From NCBI GenBank assembly GCA_026770025.1, contig JAMXDE010000013.1, forward strand, positions 806,001 to 870,000: 64,000 nt of DNA. Direction: 5' to 3'. The notes beneath the pieces were generated by a model. The model had not been told where the DNA came from. It made no database searches and worked only from the letters and a program-made list of their open reading frames with translations. Position 1 is the first letter of the stretch, and every line of letters starts with the position of its first letter. The position numbers were made by a program, and so were the translations under genes. This document shows, in pieces, positions 40,071 through 50,006 of the stretch. This stretch comes from Craspedostauros australis (lineage: Eukaryota > Bacillariophyta > Bacillariophyceae > Mastogloiales > Achnanthaceae).

Positions 40071-40534
40071 TATTCGCAGTGCTTTCTACTCGTGATCCAA
40101 GTTGACAAGTTGGGAAATTAATCAAGCCAGGTAAATGCGCCTGGTCTCCCAACGAAACCACAAATTGATGGCTCTTCGCTGCTCTGTTCTGCTCTCAAAG
40201 AATCACAACAGAGACGGGTGTGCGTTTGGAGTGTTGTCATCACCGTTCAAATTTCATTGCTATCTTATAAATGTGAAGCCTTGCCAAGTCGAAAAATTGA
40301 ATGTTAGGGAAGCCAATGCAAGATGGACTAGACACCTTCATCGCAGCGTTGAACTTCGCATGAGTGTTGATGAGCGTTGACCGATTGCCAAGGTTGAGCT
40401 TCCTGTGTTGCTTGGTGTGGGTGAGCGGTGGTTGATGGCCGGCTGTTGCGTTTTGTGGGGTGTGAGGGAGTGATCTAATTACTAAAATAGTGGTGGAGAC
40501 GTATCCCGTGAAGGCAACAGATGACTAACTAAAT

Positions 40535-40659
40535 AAGTCGAATGACGGCTATTAAAATCTAATGACGGCTATTTGAGTCGAATGACGGCTATTTAAATCT
40601 AATGACGGCTATTTGAGTCGAGTGACGGCTATTTGAGTCGAACGACGGCTATTAAAATC
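40535..40659. repeat. 20-bp tandem array, 6 copies (second block)
   Basis: Same unit as 39873-40070, with CGGCTATT at 40546 and then every 20 bases to 40646. The block is 464 bases from the first and is not in phase with it. Confidence 0.96.
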
Positions 40660-41329
40660 ATGGGTTTGGTTGTTGCACGACTTCTCGGGATTAAATCACG
40701 AGGCTGTGCTTCAGGGTCATTGTCGGAGTTTCTCCATGATTCTCCCAACAGTGAAACTCGAAGCTATGACTCACGAAGAGTTCCTGAGAACAACAATATG
40801 AGTCGAGAGCATTCTTTTCGCGGGAACATTTGTCATCGCCACAACAACAAGTTTTAATTGGCTGGGCCAGTCATCTCCAATATCGACTAATTCGACCCTT
40901 TTTGCCGGGTGTCCCTGATCTTGGGATAAAAACCGGCAAGCCGGAGTCACCAACGAGTGGAGACGACAGCTTCCAAATTGTTCGCGCACATTGATCGGTC
41001 TATCGGGCTGGGGAAATGCCCTCGTTCCAACCTCATCTCGAACTTGACTTGTGGTCAACGTTCGTCTTTCAAGACTTGCACCTCTAACTTTGCTTACGCT
41101 TATGATTCTACCTCCACGTACATATAAGATTACACTGTAGCACCCCGAAGGGCCGCACGGACTGGAGAAACTGGGAACATGCGTTGGTTTGCTGATCTGC
41201 CATCCCTTGTGCTGTCTCGACGACGATGATCTGCTGTCTCCTTCGACACTGTTCCGCCCTGACTTTGGCGCACCGCAGCACGAACGCAAGTTCTCATGAA
41301 AATGAAAATGGCTGCCGGATGTGTCGACT
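40660..41329. other. Intergenic, 3' side of the Pro-Thr-rich protein gene
   Basis: Apart from the right arm of the 18-bp inverted repeat at 40898-40915, nothing is recognised. Leftward ORFs crossing it show no known domain. Confidence 0.5.
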
Positions 41330-43963
41330 CTACGGGATGCACGGGTCCACCACCGTCGGGCACGTTCCGTTGTTTCCCACGGTGAGGGTTTCTCCCTTGG
41401 GGCACAGACCTGGACCAATGCCAGCATGGCATCTGTTGCATTCCCCCTCCGTGTTGCAAACTCTGTTTCCAAGGATTACATCCGATTCGAAGTTCTTTGA
41501 GTATGCGAACAGACGGCAACTGTTCTCTCCCACGCAGCTCTCTTCACCAATGGTGACATCTCCAGCAAAGATGTTGTAGTAGACGTATGCGTCAGGACCC
41601 ACGTACTTTCCGTAGTACGAATGGAATCTGGAACATGCGAGGTCGCCGATGCAAGAATCCTTGCCAATCTCGACATTCGAAATCCGTTTCGGGTCGTTTG
41701 TCACATAGTAGTACGCGTACCCAGCCCCTATCGAGTAGCAGGAGCCAAGGCTGTCGCATGCACCTTCGCTGATTAGGACGAAGCCATCCGCCGTTGTTCC
41801 TGTGTAGAAACAGGACCGTGAACCTGTGCAGGCGTTTGGTCCGATGGAAGCAAAGGACTCGCCGGATCCGGCCGCAGAATTGTAGTTTACACCCTTGCAG
41901 CCCAGTGTGCCCGTGCAGCTGCCGGCGAAGACAACATCTCCAGCCGCCAGGTTGTCGCAGGCTCGAAGCCCGGTGCAACTGTCCTCGGCGACGGTTGCGA
42001 CGCCCACCCACGTGCATGTGCCAGGTTCTGGACAGCAAGGCTTGTCCTTGCATGCTTCAAACACCTCTTCCTTCGTCCCAGTGAACAGCAGCTTGCCTGT
42101 GTCGGCTGCAGCGTCCACGAACTGCTGCAAGCGGTTGGCCCTCTGTTTGACGGCATAGAACATACTCAAACCAGCTTGGACACTGCCCTGTTTCGCAAAG
42201 ACATTCGCAAGATCTTCTCTGGAAGAGATCGCAGCCTTGAGCTGGGCGCAGTTCGAATCACAAGGTTTTGCATCCAAAGCGGTCAAGAATGCTTCTCGTT
42301 CCGCATCTGTTGTCGGGGATACAGTCGGAGCGTCAGACGGATCGGTGGTGGGGATGGTGGTTGGTACGCTTGTTGGCTGTAGCTCTGGTGATACGCTTGG
42401 CAAAGGCACGAACTGAGACGGCGCCAATGTCGGTTCTGCTGTCGGTTCTGTTGTTGGTGCTGACGTTGGGACTGATGTTGGCAAAGATGTTGGTGACAAC
42501 GTTGGTCCAGAGGTTGGTCCTGATGTTGGTCGAGACGTTGGGCCGCTGGTTGGTAATGATGACGGTTCAGAGGTCGGTCCAGACGTTGGGCCGCTGGTTG
42601 GTACTGATGACGGTCCAGAGGTCGGTCCTGATGTTGGCCCAGCAGTTGGCCCGCTGGTTGGTCCGAAAGTTGGTTCGGAGGTTGGTCCGGATGTTGGTCT
42701 GCTAGTTGGTTCGCTGGTTGGTCCGCTGGTTGGTCCGCTGGTTGGTCCGCTGGTTGGTCCGCTGGTTGGTCCGAAGGTTGGTCCAGAAGTTGGTCCGTTT
42801 GTTGGTTCCGAAGTTGGCCCGGATGTTGGTCCAGAAGTTGGTCCGTTTGTTGGTCCAGAAGTTGGTCCAGAAGTTGGTCCGTTTGTTGGTTCCGAAGTTG
42901 GCCCGGATGTTGGTCCGGATGTTGGTCCAGATGTTGGTGCGAGTGTCGGTCCAGATGTCGGTGAAGCTGTTTGTGCGGGTGTCGGTCCTGATGTTGGCAT
43001 AGATGTCGACGCAGATGGCATGAAACTAGTCATGGATGTCGGTGACGATGTCGGCAGATCCGTTGGTGCGGATGTCGGTCCTGGTGTTGGTGCAAAGGTC
43101 GAATCAGTCGGCGCCGATGTCAGTGGCTGCGTGGGCTCGGATGTAGGCGTTGGTGTTGGCGGAGCTGTGGGGACCGCAGTCGGCGCTGTGGTTGGGTTTA
43201 TGGTGTGCGTGCGTGTCGGCTTCGATGTTGGTCCAGATGTCGGCAGCACGGTTGGTCCAACAGTTGGTTGGCCAGTTGGCTTCGATGTCGGCACCGTCGT
43301 AGGCTCCGCAGTTTGTTGAGGGGTAATTCGACTCTGTTCTTGAGACAACGTTGGTTCTACCGTCGGTGCCACTGTTGGTGGCGCAGTTGGAGATCCTGTT
43401 GGTAGATTGGTCGGTTCGCCAGTCGGGTTTTGTGATGGAGAATTCGTCACTGGCATGGTGGGAACGGGAGTCGAGTCTGGGATTGTCACTGTCAGATTGT
43501 GGTCGATGAAGAAAGTGCGATTCATGCTTGGGATCGTTGTATTCCCAGTATCTGGGGAATCAGTAGAAGCTACGGTCGGAGCGGTCGTCGGGCTCTCGGT
43601 TGCGGAGCTTTTGTCGGATTTTGGTGACTTGGTTTTGGCTGACTTTGGAGTCTTCGTCTTGGTGGACTTCGGCGCTTTGGTTTTGCCAATCTTCATTGAC
43701 TTCGACGGGTCTTCCTGAGCCTTGCGCGTCTGCTGTGTCACATCCGCGATGCGTGTATTCTCTGTTTGCCGCAGCAGATGACGGCGTGGGCGATCATCTT
43801 CATCGACTGTCCCGAAGTTGCTTTCGTGGTCCTTGGTGATGATGATTCCATTACGCGTGCGCACGCGCAAAGGAGCCATGCCGTCTCTCCTCGATGACAC
43901 ATCGGTGGCGACCTGCGCCAACACGATGGAGCTGAGGACACTCGAATTGACGCGGATCTTCAT
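41330..43963 (-). CDS. Secreted mucin-like Pro-Thr-rich and Cys-rich protein (877 aa)
   Basis: The ATG at 43963 starts a signal peptide-like segment (MKIRVNSSVLSSIVLAQVATDVSS). A Lys/Ser/Pro/Thr basic stretch (about residues 90-115) precedes a very long repeat region (about 118-545) built from x-P-T-S-G-P-T units. This region is expected to be O-glycosylated and extended. The C-terminal third (about 560-877) is Cys-rich with a repeating pattern of short beta-like blocks (CTGLRACDNL, CTGTLGCKGV, CTGSRSCFYT, CDSLGSCYSI, CIGDLACSRF, CVGENSCRLF), spaced about 30-45 residues apart. This suggests a solenoid of C-x-G-x4-C modules. The architecture fits an extracellular adhesive or wall-associated protein. 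No membrane anchor is evident. Function is inferred from architecture only. Confidence 0.8.
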   Translation of the reverse strand: MKIRVNSSVLSSIVLAQVATDVSSRRDGMAPLRVRTRNGIIITKDHESNFGTVDEDDRPRRHLLRQTENTRIADVTQQTRKAQEDPSKSMKIGKTKAPKSTKTKTPKSAKTKSPKSDKSSATESPTTAPTVASTDSPDTGNTTIPSMNRTFFIDHNLTVTIPDSTPVPTMPVTNSPSQNPTGEPTNLPTGSPTAPPTVAPTVEPTLSQEQSRITPQQTAEPTTVPTSKPTGQPTVGPTVLPTSGPTSKPTRTHTINPTTAPTAVPTAPPTPTPTSEPTQPLTSAPTDSTFAPTPGPTSAPTDLPTSSPTSMTSFMPSASTSMPTSGPTPAQTASPTSGPTLAPTSGPTSGPTSGPTSEPTNGPTSGPTSGPTNGPTSGPTSGPTSEPTNGPTSGPTFGPTSGPTSGPTSGPTSGPTSEPTSRPTSGPTSEPTFGPTSGPTAGPTSGPTSGPSSVPTSGPTSGPTSEPSSLPTSGPTSRPTSGPTSGPTLSPTSLPTSVPTSAPTTEPTAEPTLAPSQFVPLPSVSPELQPTSVPTTIPTTDPSDAPTVSPTTDAEREAFLTALDAKPCDSNCAQLKAAISSREDLANVFAKQGSVQAGLSMFYAVKQRANRLQQFVDAAADTGKLLFTGTKEEVFEACKDKPCCPEPGTCTWVGVATVAEDSCTGLRACDNLAAGDVVFAGSCTGTLGCKGVNYNSAAGSGESFASIGPNACTGSRSCFYTGTTADGFVLISEGACDSLGSCYSIGAGYAYYYVTNDPKRISNVEIGKDSCIGDLACSRFHSYYGKYVGPDAYVYYNIFAGDVTIGEESCVGENSCRLFAYSKNFESDVILGNRVCNTEGECNRCHAGIGPGLCPKGETLTVGNNGTCPTVVDPCIP

Positions 43964-45122
43964 GGTGGTTGAGTTGGCTTGATTACGTCGTGATGCGTGT
44001 GATGTGCTCGTCGAAACAGCGTTGATGGACAGTTGGTTCTTCGTCTCTTGTGTATGTCAGAGAACAGCGAGGGATTCGATGAATGTCGTGATTCGGTCCT
44101 GCGATGTGTGTTGTGGGATGCAGCGGGTTTGCTCAAATGAAAGATGATCGCGATGGTGGCCGAACGACGTCACCGCACACACGATGATTGCAGTCACCGC
44201 GAGCTGACAACCGTCCGTGCATTCATGCCATCCATGCTTTCACACACTTCACGCTTCTGCCGTTGATGAAGGACTGAGATCGCCAGTTGTTCCCAACAAA
44301 CGTACGCACCAATTGCAGAGGTGATGTTGACGTGCATTTGTTCTGTTCGTTGTTGCGCCTCAAATTGTGTTGGCGTGATATTACCGTTGTAGCCGACTGG
44401 CGTGGCACCGTTATATGATTCGTAAATCCCACCTAAAGTATCGCTGAACGTGGTGTTCCCGAACGTTAACTGACGTTAACCTGTGTTTTTGTGCGTTGAA
44501 CGTGAAAACGGCAGATTTGTGTTGTGACCCCAACAACGAACAAACGAAACCATCAGCACCAGCGTCAAAGTAACACATCACAGAAAGGGCATAATGTTGG
44601 CAACGAAGATGGCGACAATGGCGACGAGATCCGATCGAATTCATCATGAACGGTCATGGTGTTGTTGCGATGAGATGATGCGCGGAAGATTACCTCCTCC
44701 TTGGGAAATGAAAATTGCATGTGACGAATCCATCGTGAGGCCACATCTTCTTTTGTGACCGGCAACCAAGCCGGAATCTCTCACCAAGATTCCAGACTGC
44801 CGATGACACATCAAGGGGGCCGATTCACACCCAACTCTGGCCGGTCAGGGGGTCACAAGCGAACACAACGAACAATGACCAAATCCTCCTCGCCCAAACA
44901 CATCTGCCATCGCCACATTGGTGGTGCTGCGAAAATGAATGCCCGCAATCCGATGTGCTGCTTTGCAATCATCAAACTTACATACTCTAATGCTCGTGGA
45001 TTATTGATCGACACACAAAATTGAACGTGACAGAGGAAACACAGCACTCAGCAAACGCACCATTGTAATTCATCGGAATACTCGTTCTGAAGCGCAGAAT
45101 CAAGGACAGCAACACGGCAGAC
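43964..45122. other. Divergent intergenic region
   Basis: This 1.16-kb stretch lies between the leftward Pro-Thr-rich protein gene and the rightward GST gene and should contain both promoters. A short palindromic patch (GTTAACTGACGTTAAC) lies near 44464-44479. No coding feature is supported. Confidence 0.5.
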
Positions 45123-45962
45123 ATGGCAACCGAAGCGAGCACGGCATCCGCCGCCACCGTGGCAACGGCGCACATTCCCGGCCATTGGCGATTGATCTAC
45201 TTCGATGCGCCCAACCGGGGTGAACAGATCCGGTTGCTGTTCCACTTGGCAAAGCAACCCTTCGATGATGTGCGCCTCAAGTTCCCGGATGGTTTGGAAC
45301 CCTACAAGAAGGCTGCCATGGGAGATGATTCCCCGTTGCTGGGCACGGACAAATGCCCCGCTGTCACCGCACCGGACGGCCAACACAAGGTTGAGACAGC
45401 GGACATCATGGAATTCCTCGCGGAGAAATTCGACTTGTCTCCTACGAACGAAAGCAGCAAGGGAAAGGCAAAGCAGCTTGCGCTCCTGTCTCAGGAAGTG
45501 CTCGACAAGGTGTTCTACAAGGTGATGTTTCCCATGATCTACAAGAACATCCTCGACAAGGATTTGTTTGGAATTCTGTTTTTTGTCAATTACTTCACGG
45601 GAGTGCATAAGAAGATGGACGAGGCGCGTACAGCATTCACAGCACTGCTGGACAAGCTTGAAGGCGAGATTTGTGACGGCGACCTCCACTTTTGCGACAA
45701 TCAATTGACCTATGCCGATGTTGCCATCTTTTCCGTGTTGGAAGCAATCTTTCAATTGGAATGCTTTGACCCTGAAGAGCTGATGAAGGAAGATTGTCCC
45801 AAACTCTTCGCACTTTATAACAACCTTCTACCGAAGGCCAAAGAGGTTTGGATTGACGAACGCAATGCCACATTCCAAGATGGACACGAATCTTTCATCG
45901 ACTATGTTGCGATCAAGAATTCGCCACTGTCTTGCACGAGAAGCAAGAAGGGAAAGCACTGA
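45123..45962 (+). CDS. Glutathione S-transferase, sigma-like (279 aa)
   Basis: The protein conjugates or isomerises substrates with glutathione in the family at large. The N-terminal thioredoxin-like domain contains RLIYFDAPNRGEQIRLLFH, with the expected catalytic Tyr at residue 26, then KCPAVTAPDG (cis-Pro loop) and ETADIMEFLAEKF, the usual glutathione-binding (Q/E)-S/T block. The C-terminal helical domain includes LTYADVAIFSVLEAI, matching the conserved N-capping box (LTYAD). Length is longer than the usual 200-220 residues because of an Ala/Thr-rich N-terminal extension of about 19 residues and a C-terminal tail. The gene is single-exon, starts at an ATG, and converges on the silicon transporter gene 575 bp downstream. 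Confidence 0.9.
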   Translation: MATEASTASAATVATAHIPGHWRLIYFDAPNRGEQIRLLFHLAKQPFDDVRLKFPDGLEPYKKAAMGDDSPLLGTDKCPAVTAPDGQHKVETADIMEFLAEKFDLSPTNESSKGKAKQLALLSQEVLDKVFYKVMFPMIYKNILDKDLFGILFFVNYFTGVHKKMDEARTAFTALLDKLEGEICDGDLHFCDNQLTYADVAIFSVLEAIFQLECFDPEELMKEDCPKLFALYNNLLPKAKEVWIDERNATFQDGHESFIDYVAIKNSPLSCTRSKKGKH

Positions 45963-46536
45963 CATCTTTGATGATGGATGCAGGGACTCAGAGATCTACG
46001 TACATGAAGAGATAAAAAACGGAACCCAATGCAACCTGTGAGCTGTTATGCCTCCACCGATGTTGGCGCCAAGTCGAGCAGAAGAGGTGCGCACAAGAAC
46101 GTTGAAGGTACACAGGTACAGAAAATCAGGTACTCATGCGAATGTGTTTGTTTCGCTCTGTAAGAACAAAGTCTAGAGATACATCGTTGTCATCATCATC
46201 ATGCCATGGCTGCCATCTTCATCTTCTGCATTGTGAGGGAGTCAATACATTTGTTGCCTCCATCAACTGGTATGTGTCGTGTTGTCTTGCGCGGAGAATT
46301 CTGAAGAGCTTCCACCATTTCTCGTATCGTTGTTGCATGCATTCAACCATACCCAGTCTTCTCTTGCTCGATCCTCCATCACAACAGTATGTGGGCATTG
46401 ATCGAGGGAGCCAACGCGTTGTGGAGTATTGTATTATATGATATTATCATTCGTGTTCTTAGGTACAATGTTACGTAAATATAGTAGTGTGTATTTCGGA
46501 GTGGGAGGCGGTGCCATGATGTATGACACATGGTGC
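45963..46536. other. Convergent intergenic region between GST and silicon transporter genes
   Basis: This holds the 3' flanks of both genes. It is AT-rich near 46430-46500. No coding or RNA feature was recognised. Confidence 0.5.
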
Positions 46537-48189
46537 TTACTTCTGCACGCCCATCTCCTCATCGGCATCAGCCTCGGAGCTCTGGTTCTCCTCGTCCTGG
46601 TTCAGCTTGTTCATGGCGGCAGTCTCCATGCGAAGGGCAGACTCGAAGACGGCGGCATCCTCCTCGTTGCTGCAGGCGTTGATCTCCTCACGCAGACTCT
46701 TGATGTTGGACAGGACGCGCTCGCGACGGACGGAGTACGACTCGTTCTGTGCGGCCAAAGCCTTCTGGAGCTCGAGGTACTCGCGTGGGACGGCGGTGGA
46801 ACCAGCCTCACCGACAAGCACGTTGGTTCCCAAGTGCATGTTGCGGTTGCTCTGGTGATCTGGCTTCATGCCGGCGGCGCGCTCCTCTGGGGTACCGATG
46901 TACACCTCATCGAGCTGGAAGCCAGAGACGGCCTTGTGAATGGAGGCAAGGACCCAGGCTCCAGAGCAGATACCGGTGGCTTCCAACAACAGACAGAACT
47001 GGAGGAAGATGTAGACGATTGGGTTGGAAAGGAAGGCGATTGGGAAGACGGATGCAACCAGCTGCCATGTGATGGAGGCGATGATGGTGGTGATGAGGGC
47101 TCCAAGAAGTCCGGTGTTGAAGAATTCCTGGGTGCTGTCAGAGACTCCGAAGATGTTCTCGCCGGTTCCGACCTCGACATCGAGGGTGGTGACACGGGCG
47201 ATGATGAAGAAGCACATGGTGACGCAGATCTGACGTCCGATCATGAATCCTGGAAGGTTGCGTCCGTCACCGCGGAAGAGGAGCTCGCAGGTCTTGCGGG
47301 CCATTGGGTGGTCTCCACGGTCCTCCTTTGGAAGCTTGGCGACGGCGAAGAAGGCGATCTGCATACCCTCGAGCATACCGACGATGGACATGAAGAGGAA
47401 GAAGAGGATGACGGCGACTCCGTTTGGCACTCCGGCCCACATGGTGGTCTTTCCATCGAAGAGGGCGACGAGGGTGACGGCCATGGCGTAGCACAGGATG
47501 GCGAGGGAGATGAGGATGCGTCCCCAGTAGAAGAGGTTCTGGGCACCGTCGCGTGGTGGTTCCTTGGACTCGATTTCCTTGCCGGAGGCCCAGACGAAGA
47601 ACATCTGGACGAGGTAGCACGAATGCAGAAGTCCGGAGAACTCGATGGCGAGGGCGACGTAGAGGGTGAAGACGGCGAAGAAGTTGTTGATGTAGTCAAG
47701 CATGCAGAGGGAGGCGTTGACTTGGGAGTTGAGCTGTCCGGCTTGGGCGGTCATGAGGATCATGGCGGCTCCGGATCCGAGGAAGATCTGGATGATGATG
47801 TCTGGGAGTCCGAAGACCTCGGCATCGGCGAGCGGGGCACCGCACTGGTTGATGGTGAAGACCATGAGGAGGACCATGAACTGACGTCCCATGAGGTAGC
47901 GGTCGAGGTTGTCACCCTTGTGGGCGAGGGAGGTGCACTGGTGGCTGGTTGGGTGGGATTCGACGTAGAGGTCACGGTCGACTGGTGGGAGACCGACGAG
48001 GGAACCCTGTCCTCCCTCAACCATGTTGAGCCACACGAGGGCCGTGATCATGACGACCAAGGCGACCACTGGGTGGACCTCGGACGAGACCTTGGTCTGC
48101 TCATTGAAGATGAGTCCGCAGACGATGGTGATCGAGAAGATGAGGAGTCCGGTGGAGTACACCGACTTGACGAGCTGAACGGGATCCAT
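46537..48189 (-). CDS. SIT: Silicon transporter (550 aa)
   Basis: This is a plasma-membrane transporter that takes up silicic acid, with Na+ coupling in marine diatoms, for frustule formation. The start at 48189 (MDPVQLVKSVYSTGLLIFS) is typical of diatom SITs. The duplicated diagnostic motifs are present: EGGQ (residues 58-61) and GRQ (101-103) in the first half, EGMQ (274-277) and GRQ (318-320) in the second. About ten hydrophobic segments span residues 12-450. A C-terminal coiled coil follows (about 470-540, EYLELQKALAAQ...LREEINA), also typical of the family. Length matches the usual 540-560. An upstream ATG at 48429 would add 80 Ser/Asn-rich residues and is rejected. The leader just before the ATG is (CAAA)-rich. 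Codon use is strongly biased to C-ending codons, as expected for a highly expressed gene. Confidence 0.97.
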   Translation of the reverse strand: MDPVQLVKSVYSTGLLIFSITIVCGLIFNEQTKVSSEVHPVVALVVMITALVWLNMVEGGQGSLVGLPPVDRDLYVESHPTSHQCTSLAHKGDNLDRYLMGRQFMVLLMVFTINQCGAPLADAEVFGLPDIIIQIFLGSGAAMILMTAQAGQLNSQVNASLCMLDYINNFFAVFTLYVALAIEFSGLLHSCYLVQMFFVWASGKEIESKEPPRDGAQNLFYWGRILISLAILCYAMAVTLVALFDGKTTMWAGVPNGVAVILFFLFMSIVGMLEGMQIAFFAVAKLPKEDRGDHPMARKTCELLFRGDGRNLPGFMIGRQICVTMCFFIIARVTTLDVEVGTGENIFGVSDSTQEFFNTGLLGALITTIIASITWQLVASVFPIAFLSNPIVYIFLQFCLLLEATGICSGAWVLASIHKAVSGFQLDEVYIGTPEERAAGMKPDHQSNRNMHLGTNVLVGEAGSTAVPREYLELQKALAAQNESYSVRRERVLSNIKSLREEINACSNEEDAAVFESALRMETAAMNKLNQDEENQSSEADADEEMGVQK

Positions 48190-49220
48190 CTTGTTTGTTT
48201 GTTTGTTTGTTGTTGTGTTGATACTCTGGTTGTTGCTGTGATTGAACGTTGCAGAGTTTGCAAAGTTTGAGATTGTGAGATGAAGGTGGAGTTGAGAATG
48301 GAAGTCGATTTGAGTTGATGAAATGGAGATTGACGACAAGGACAACCAGTTGATGCGAGTAGTAGGAAGAGCGTTGTAGAGGGAAGGCGCACGCCATGGA
48401 TGCGAGTGAGAAAGGCTGACACTTGCCACTACCAGTACTATTCCACGTACAAAGCTACGTGTGCGAGTACCAATGCATCATCACACGTTACAAATCCTCA
48501 CGTTGGGTACTATACTGATCGGTTCGCCTCTCTTGCGAAATTTGAGCGATGGAATTCCGGCGTGGGCGAGTCCGCGAGATCCCGGAAACACCACCCGGCG
48601 CGTCGTGTGGGAACGGTATTTAGGAGGAGATAAGCCCAACAAGGTTGCTATGCGCGGCGAAGCGAGGACTGCGTGGTTTGTTGGAAGTCACTATGGGAAT
48701 AGACGGTTGAATGGACGTTATTGATGAAGATCATTCTCCCTTTCGAAATGTCGCCAACAACCAACACATCAACACAACCACGAACAATGACATCCTGTCG
48801 TGGAACAGGCGGCTCACTCGTCAAGCAATGCCAATGACGTTGTTGATGGCATCGGCAATGGCATTGGCAACGGTCGAGACACATGGGAAAGACTGGACAG
48901 GCAACACTCTCGTCGGCACTGTGTTTAGCACCACGCCATACTCTCCATCGTATGGCACCATGAACATCTGCATGTTGCCAATCCCGCGCTTTGCAATGTT
49001 GATAAGACTGCAATTCTAATGGTATTGGTGGATGTCGGCATTCTGCCTCCAATTCTTCTTGTTTGTTGCGATCGCGCCATACCATTGCACAACGTCACGT
49101 CCAACGCTTTCATGTGCGAGCGTTGACGTGCGTCATGATGATGAGTGGCGGTATTGATGGAGAGGTGATGTGGATGTCGGCGATGCGGTCACCACAACTG
49201 TTGCGGCTCGATCACAAGCT
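48190..49220. other. Upstream region of the silicon transporter gene
   Basis: The 5' leader and promoter of the silicon transporter lie at its left end (48190 onward, with four CAAA units directly upstream of the ATG). Small ORFs such as 48711-49019 show no recognisable domain and are not called. Confidence 0.5.
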
Positions 49221-50006
49221 TCACACGATGTCCGGCTCCTCTCCGCAATGATCACTTGGAGCATGCGGCTCAGCGGATTCGTGATCTTCGTCCTCCAGCG
49301 ATACTGGTGCGTCAGACGTTGTGCAATCCTGGCCTTTGTCCGATGGTTGGCTGTCGGTGATCATCTTCCCTGCGGCATGCTCAACCAATGAAGTCGTAGT
49401 TGGAGCAGTCGCCGGTCCCTTTCTCATCAGCACGAAGGACGATGGATGCATCACACCATCGATGTACGAGGTTCCCAATGTCACCTTCGAGAACACACCC
49501 GAGTGACCGTTGACGATGCAATCGTCGATCACAGCGCCATCTGCGAATGTGATGTACGAGGCTTCGTAGACGCGGAATCCGAAGTATAGCAACCGTCCTT
49601 GGACATCGGCGCCGCGGACCCGCAATACCGCTTTCATCATGGGTGTGCCACAAAGCACTGCAACGAAAGACCAATCATGAATCGAGTTGCAGACTGATTG
49701 GTAGATCGCGTACAGCGCAAGGCTCCAAGGGACCTCGTGCTTGACACCACATGCTCGGTAGCAACTGGTCTGACGAGCCATCCGAGGTGCGGGTGCCTCG
49801 GACAGCACTTCAGACGCCACATGATACAGGCAAACTTCTAGATAGTGCCGACCGCGACGGCGAAACATTGCCCGCTTCCCCATCTTCGCGATCGCATTCC
49901 CACGACGGCTATCATGTCTTTTCTTTCTGGTCCGGGCAGTGCCAGTGGATTGATCACACGACACCAACGGCAGACACTCAAGCAGAACAGAATGGCGATG
50001 GAGCAT
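49221..50006 (-). CDS. Hexapeptide/left-handed beta-helix-like protein, probable fragment (261 aa)
   Basis: Only the middle (about residues 90-200) looks like a known fold. VPWSLALYAIYQSV is followed by TPMMKAVLRVRGADVQGRLLYFGFRVYEASYITFADGAVIDDCIVNGHSGVFSKVTLG. This resembles the C-terminal trimeric beta-helix unit found behind adenylation/carrier domains in NRPS-like proteins (the 'lGa.iG...E.dl..igd.a.id...l.gH' pattern, recalled from family knowledge). Normally a long N-terminal enzyme part precedes this unit; none is seen. The N-terminal 80 residues are basic and look non-coding, and they overlap a plus-strand ORF. It may be a gene relic or a last exon. Assignment is tentative. Confidence 0.4.
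   Translation of the reverse strand: MLHRHSVLLECLPLVSCDQSTGTARTRKKRHDSRRGNAIAKMGKRAMFRRRGRHYLEVCLYHVASEVLSEAPAPRMARQTSCYRACGVKHEVPWSLALYAIYQSVCNSIHDWSFVAVLCGTPMMKAVLRVRGADVQGRLLYFGFRVYEASYITFADGAVIDDCIVNGHSGVFSKVTLGTSYIDGVMHPSSFVLMRKGPATAPTTTSLVEHAAGKMITDSQPSDKGQDCTTSDAPVSLEDEDHESAEPHAPSDHCGEEPDIV

Larger units (their letters stand above)
39613..40915. repeat. 18-bp inverted repeat enclosing two tandem arrays (possible MITE-like unit)
   Basis: GGGACACCCGGCAAAAAG at 39613-39630 is matched exactly in inverted orientation at 40898-40915. A few more bases outside agree (ATC before the left copy, GAT after the right). The 1.3-kb interior has no coding sequence but holds both 20-bp tandem arrays. 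No clean target duplication is visible. Confidence 0.5.

Noticed and set aside
39873-40659. CRISPR-like array
   Set aside because: The 20-bp units are contiguous with no unique spacers, and the genome is eukaryotic. They are plain tandem repeats.
42416-43319. Plus-strand ORFs such as VRWLVRWLV repeats opposite the Pro-Thr-rich gene
   Set aside because: They are the complement of the ACC/CCA-rich Pro-Thr repeat and carry no independent signal.
46429-48270. 613-codon plus-strand ORF opposite the silicon transporter gene
   Set aside because: It is the complement of a gene with strong C/G-ending codon bias, has an acidic low-complexity translation and no domain. The minus-strand gene explains the region fully.
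48189-48429. Upstream ATG at 48429 as the start of the silicon transporter
   Set aside because: It would add 80 Ser/Asn/His-rich residues not typical of the family, while MDPVQLVKSVYSTG at 48189 is the expected N-terminus and follows a CAAA-rich leader.
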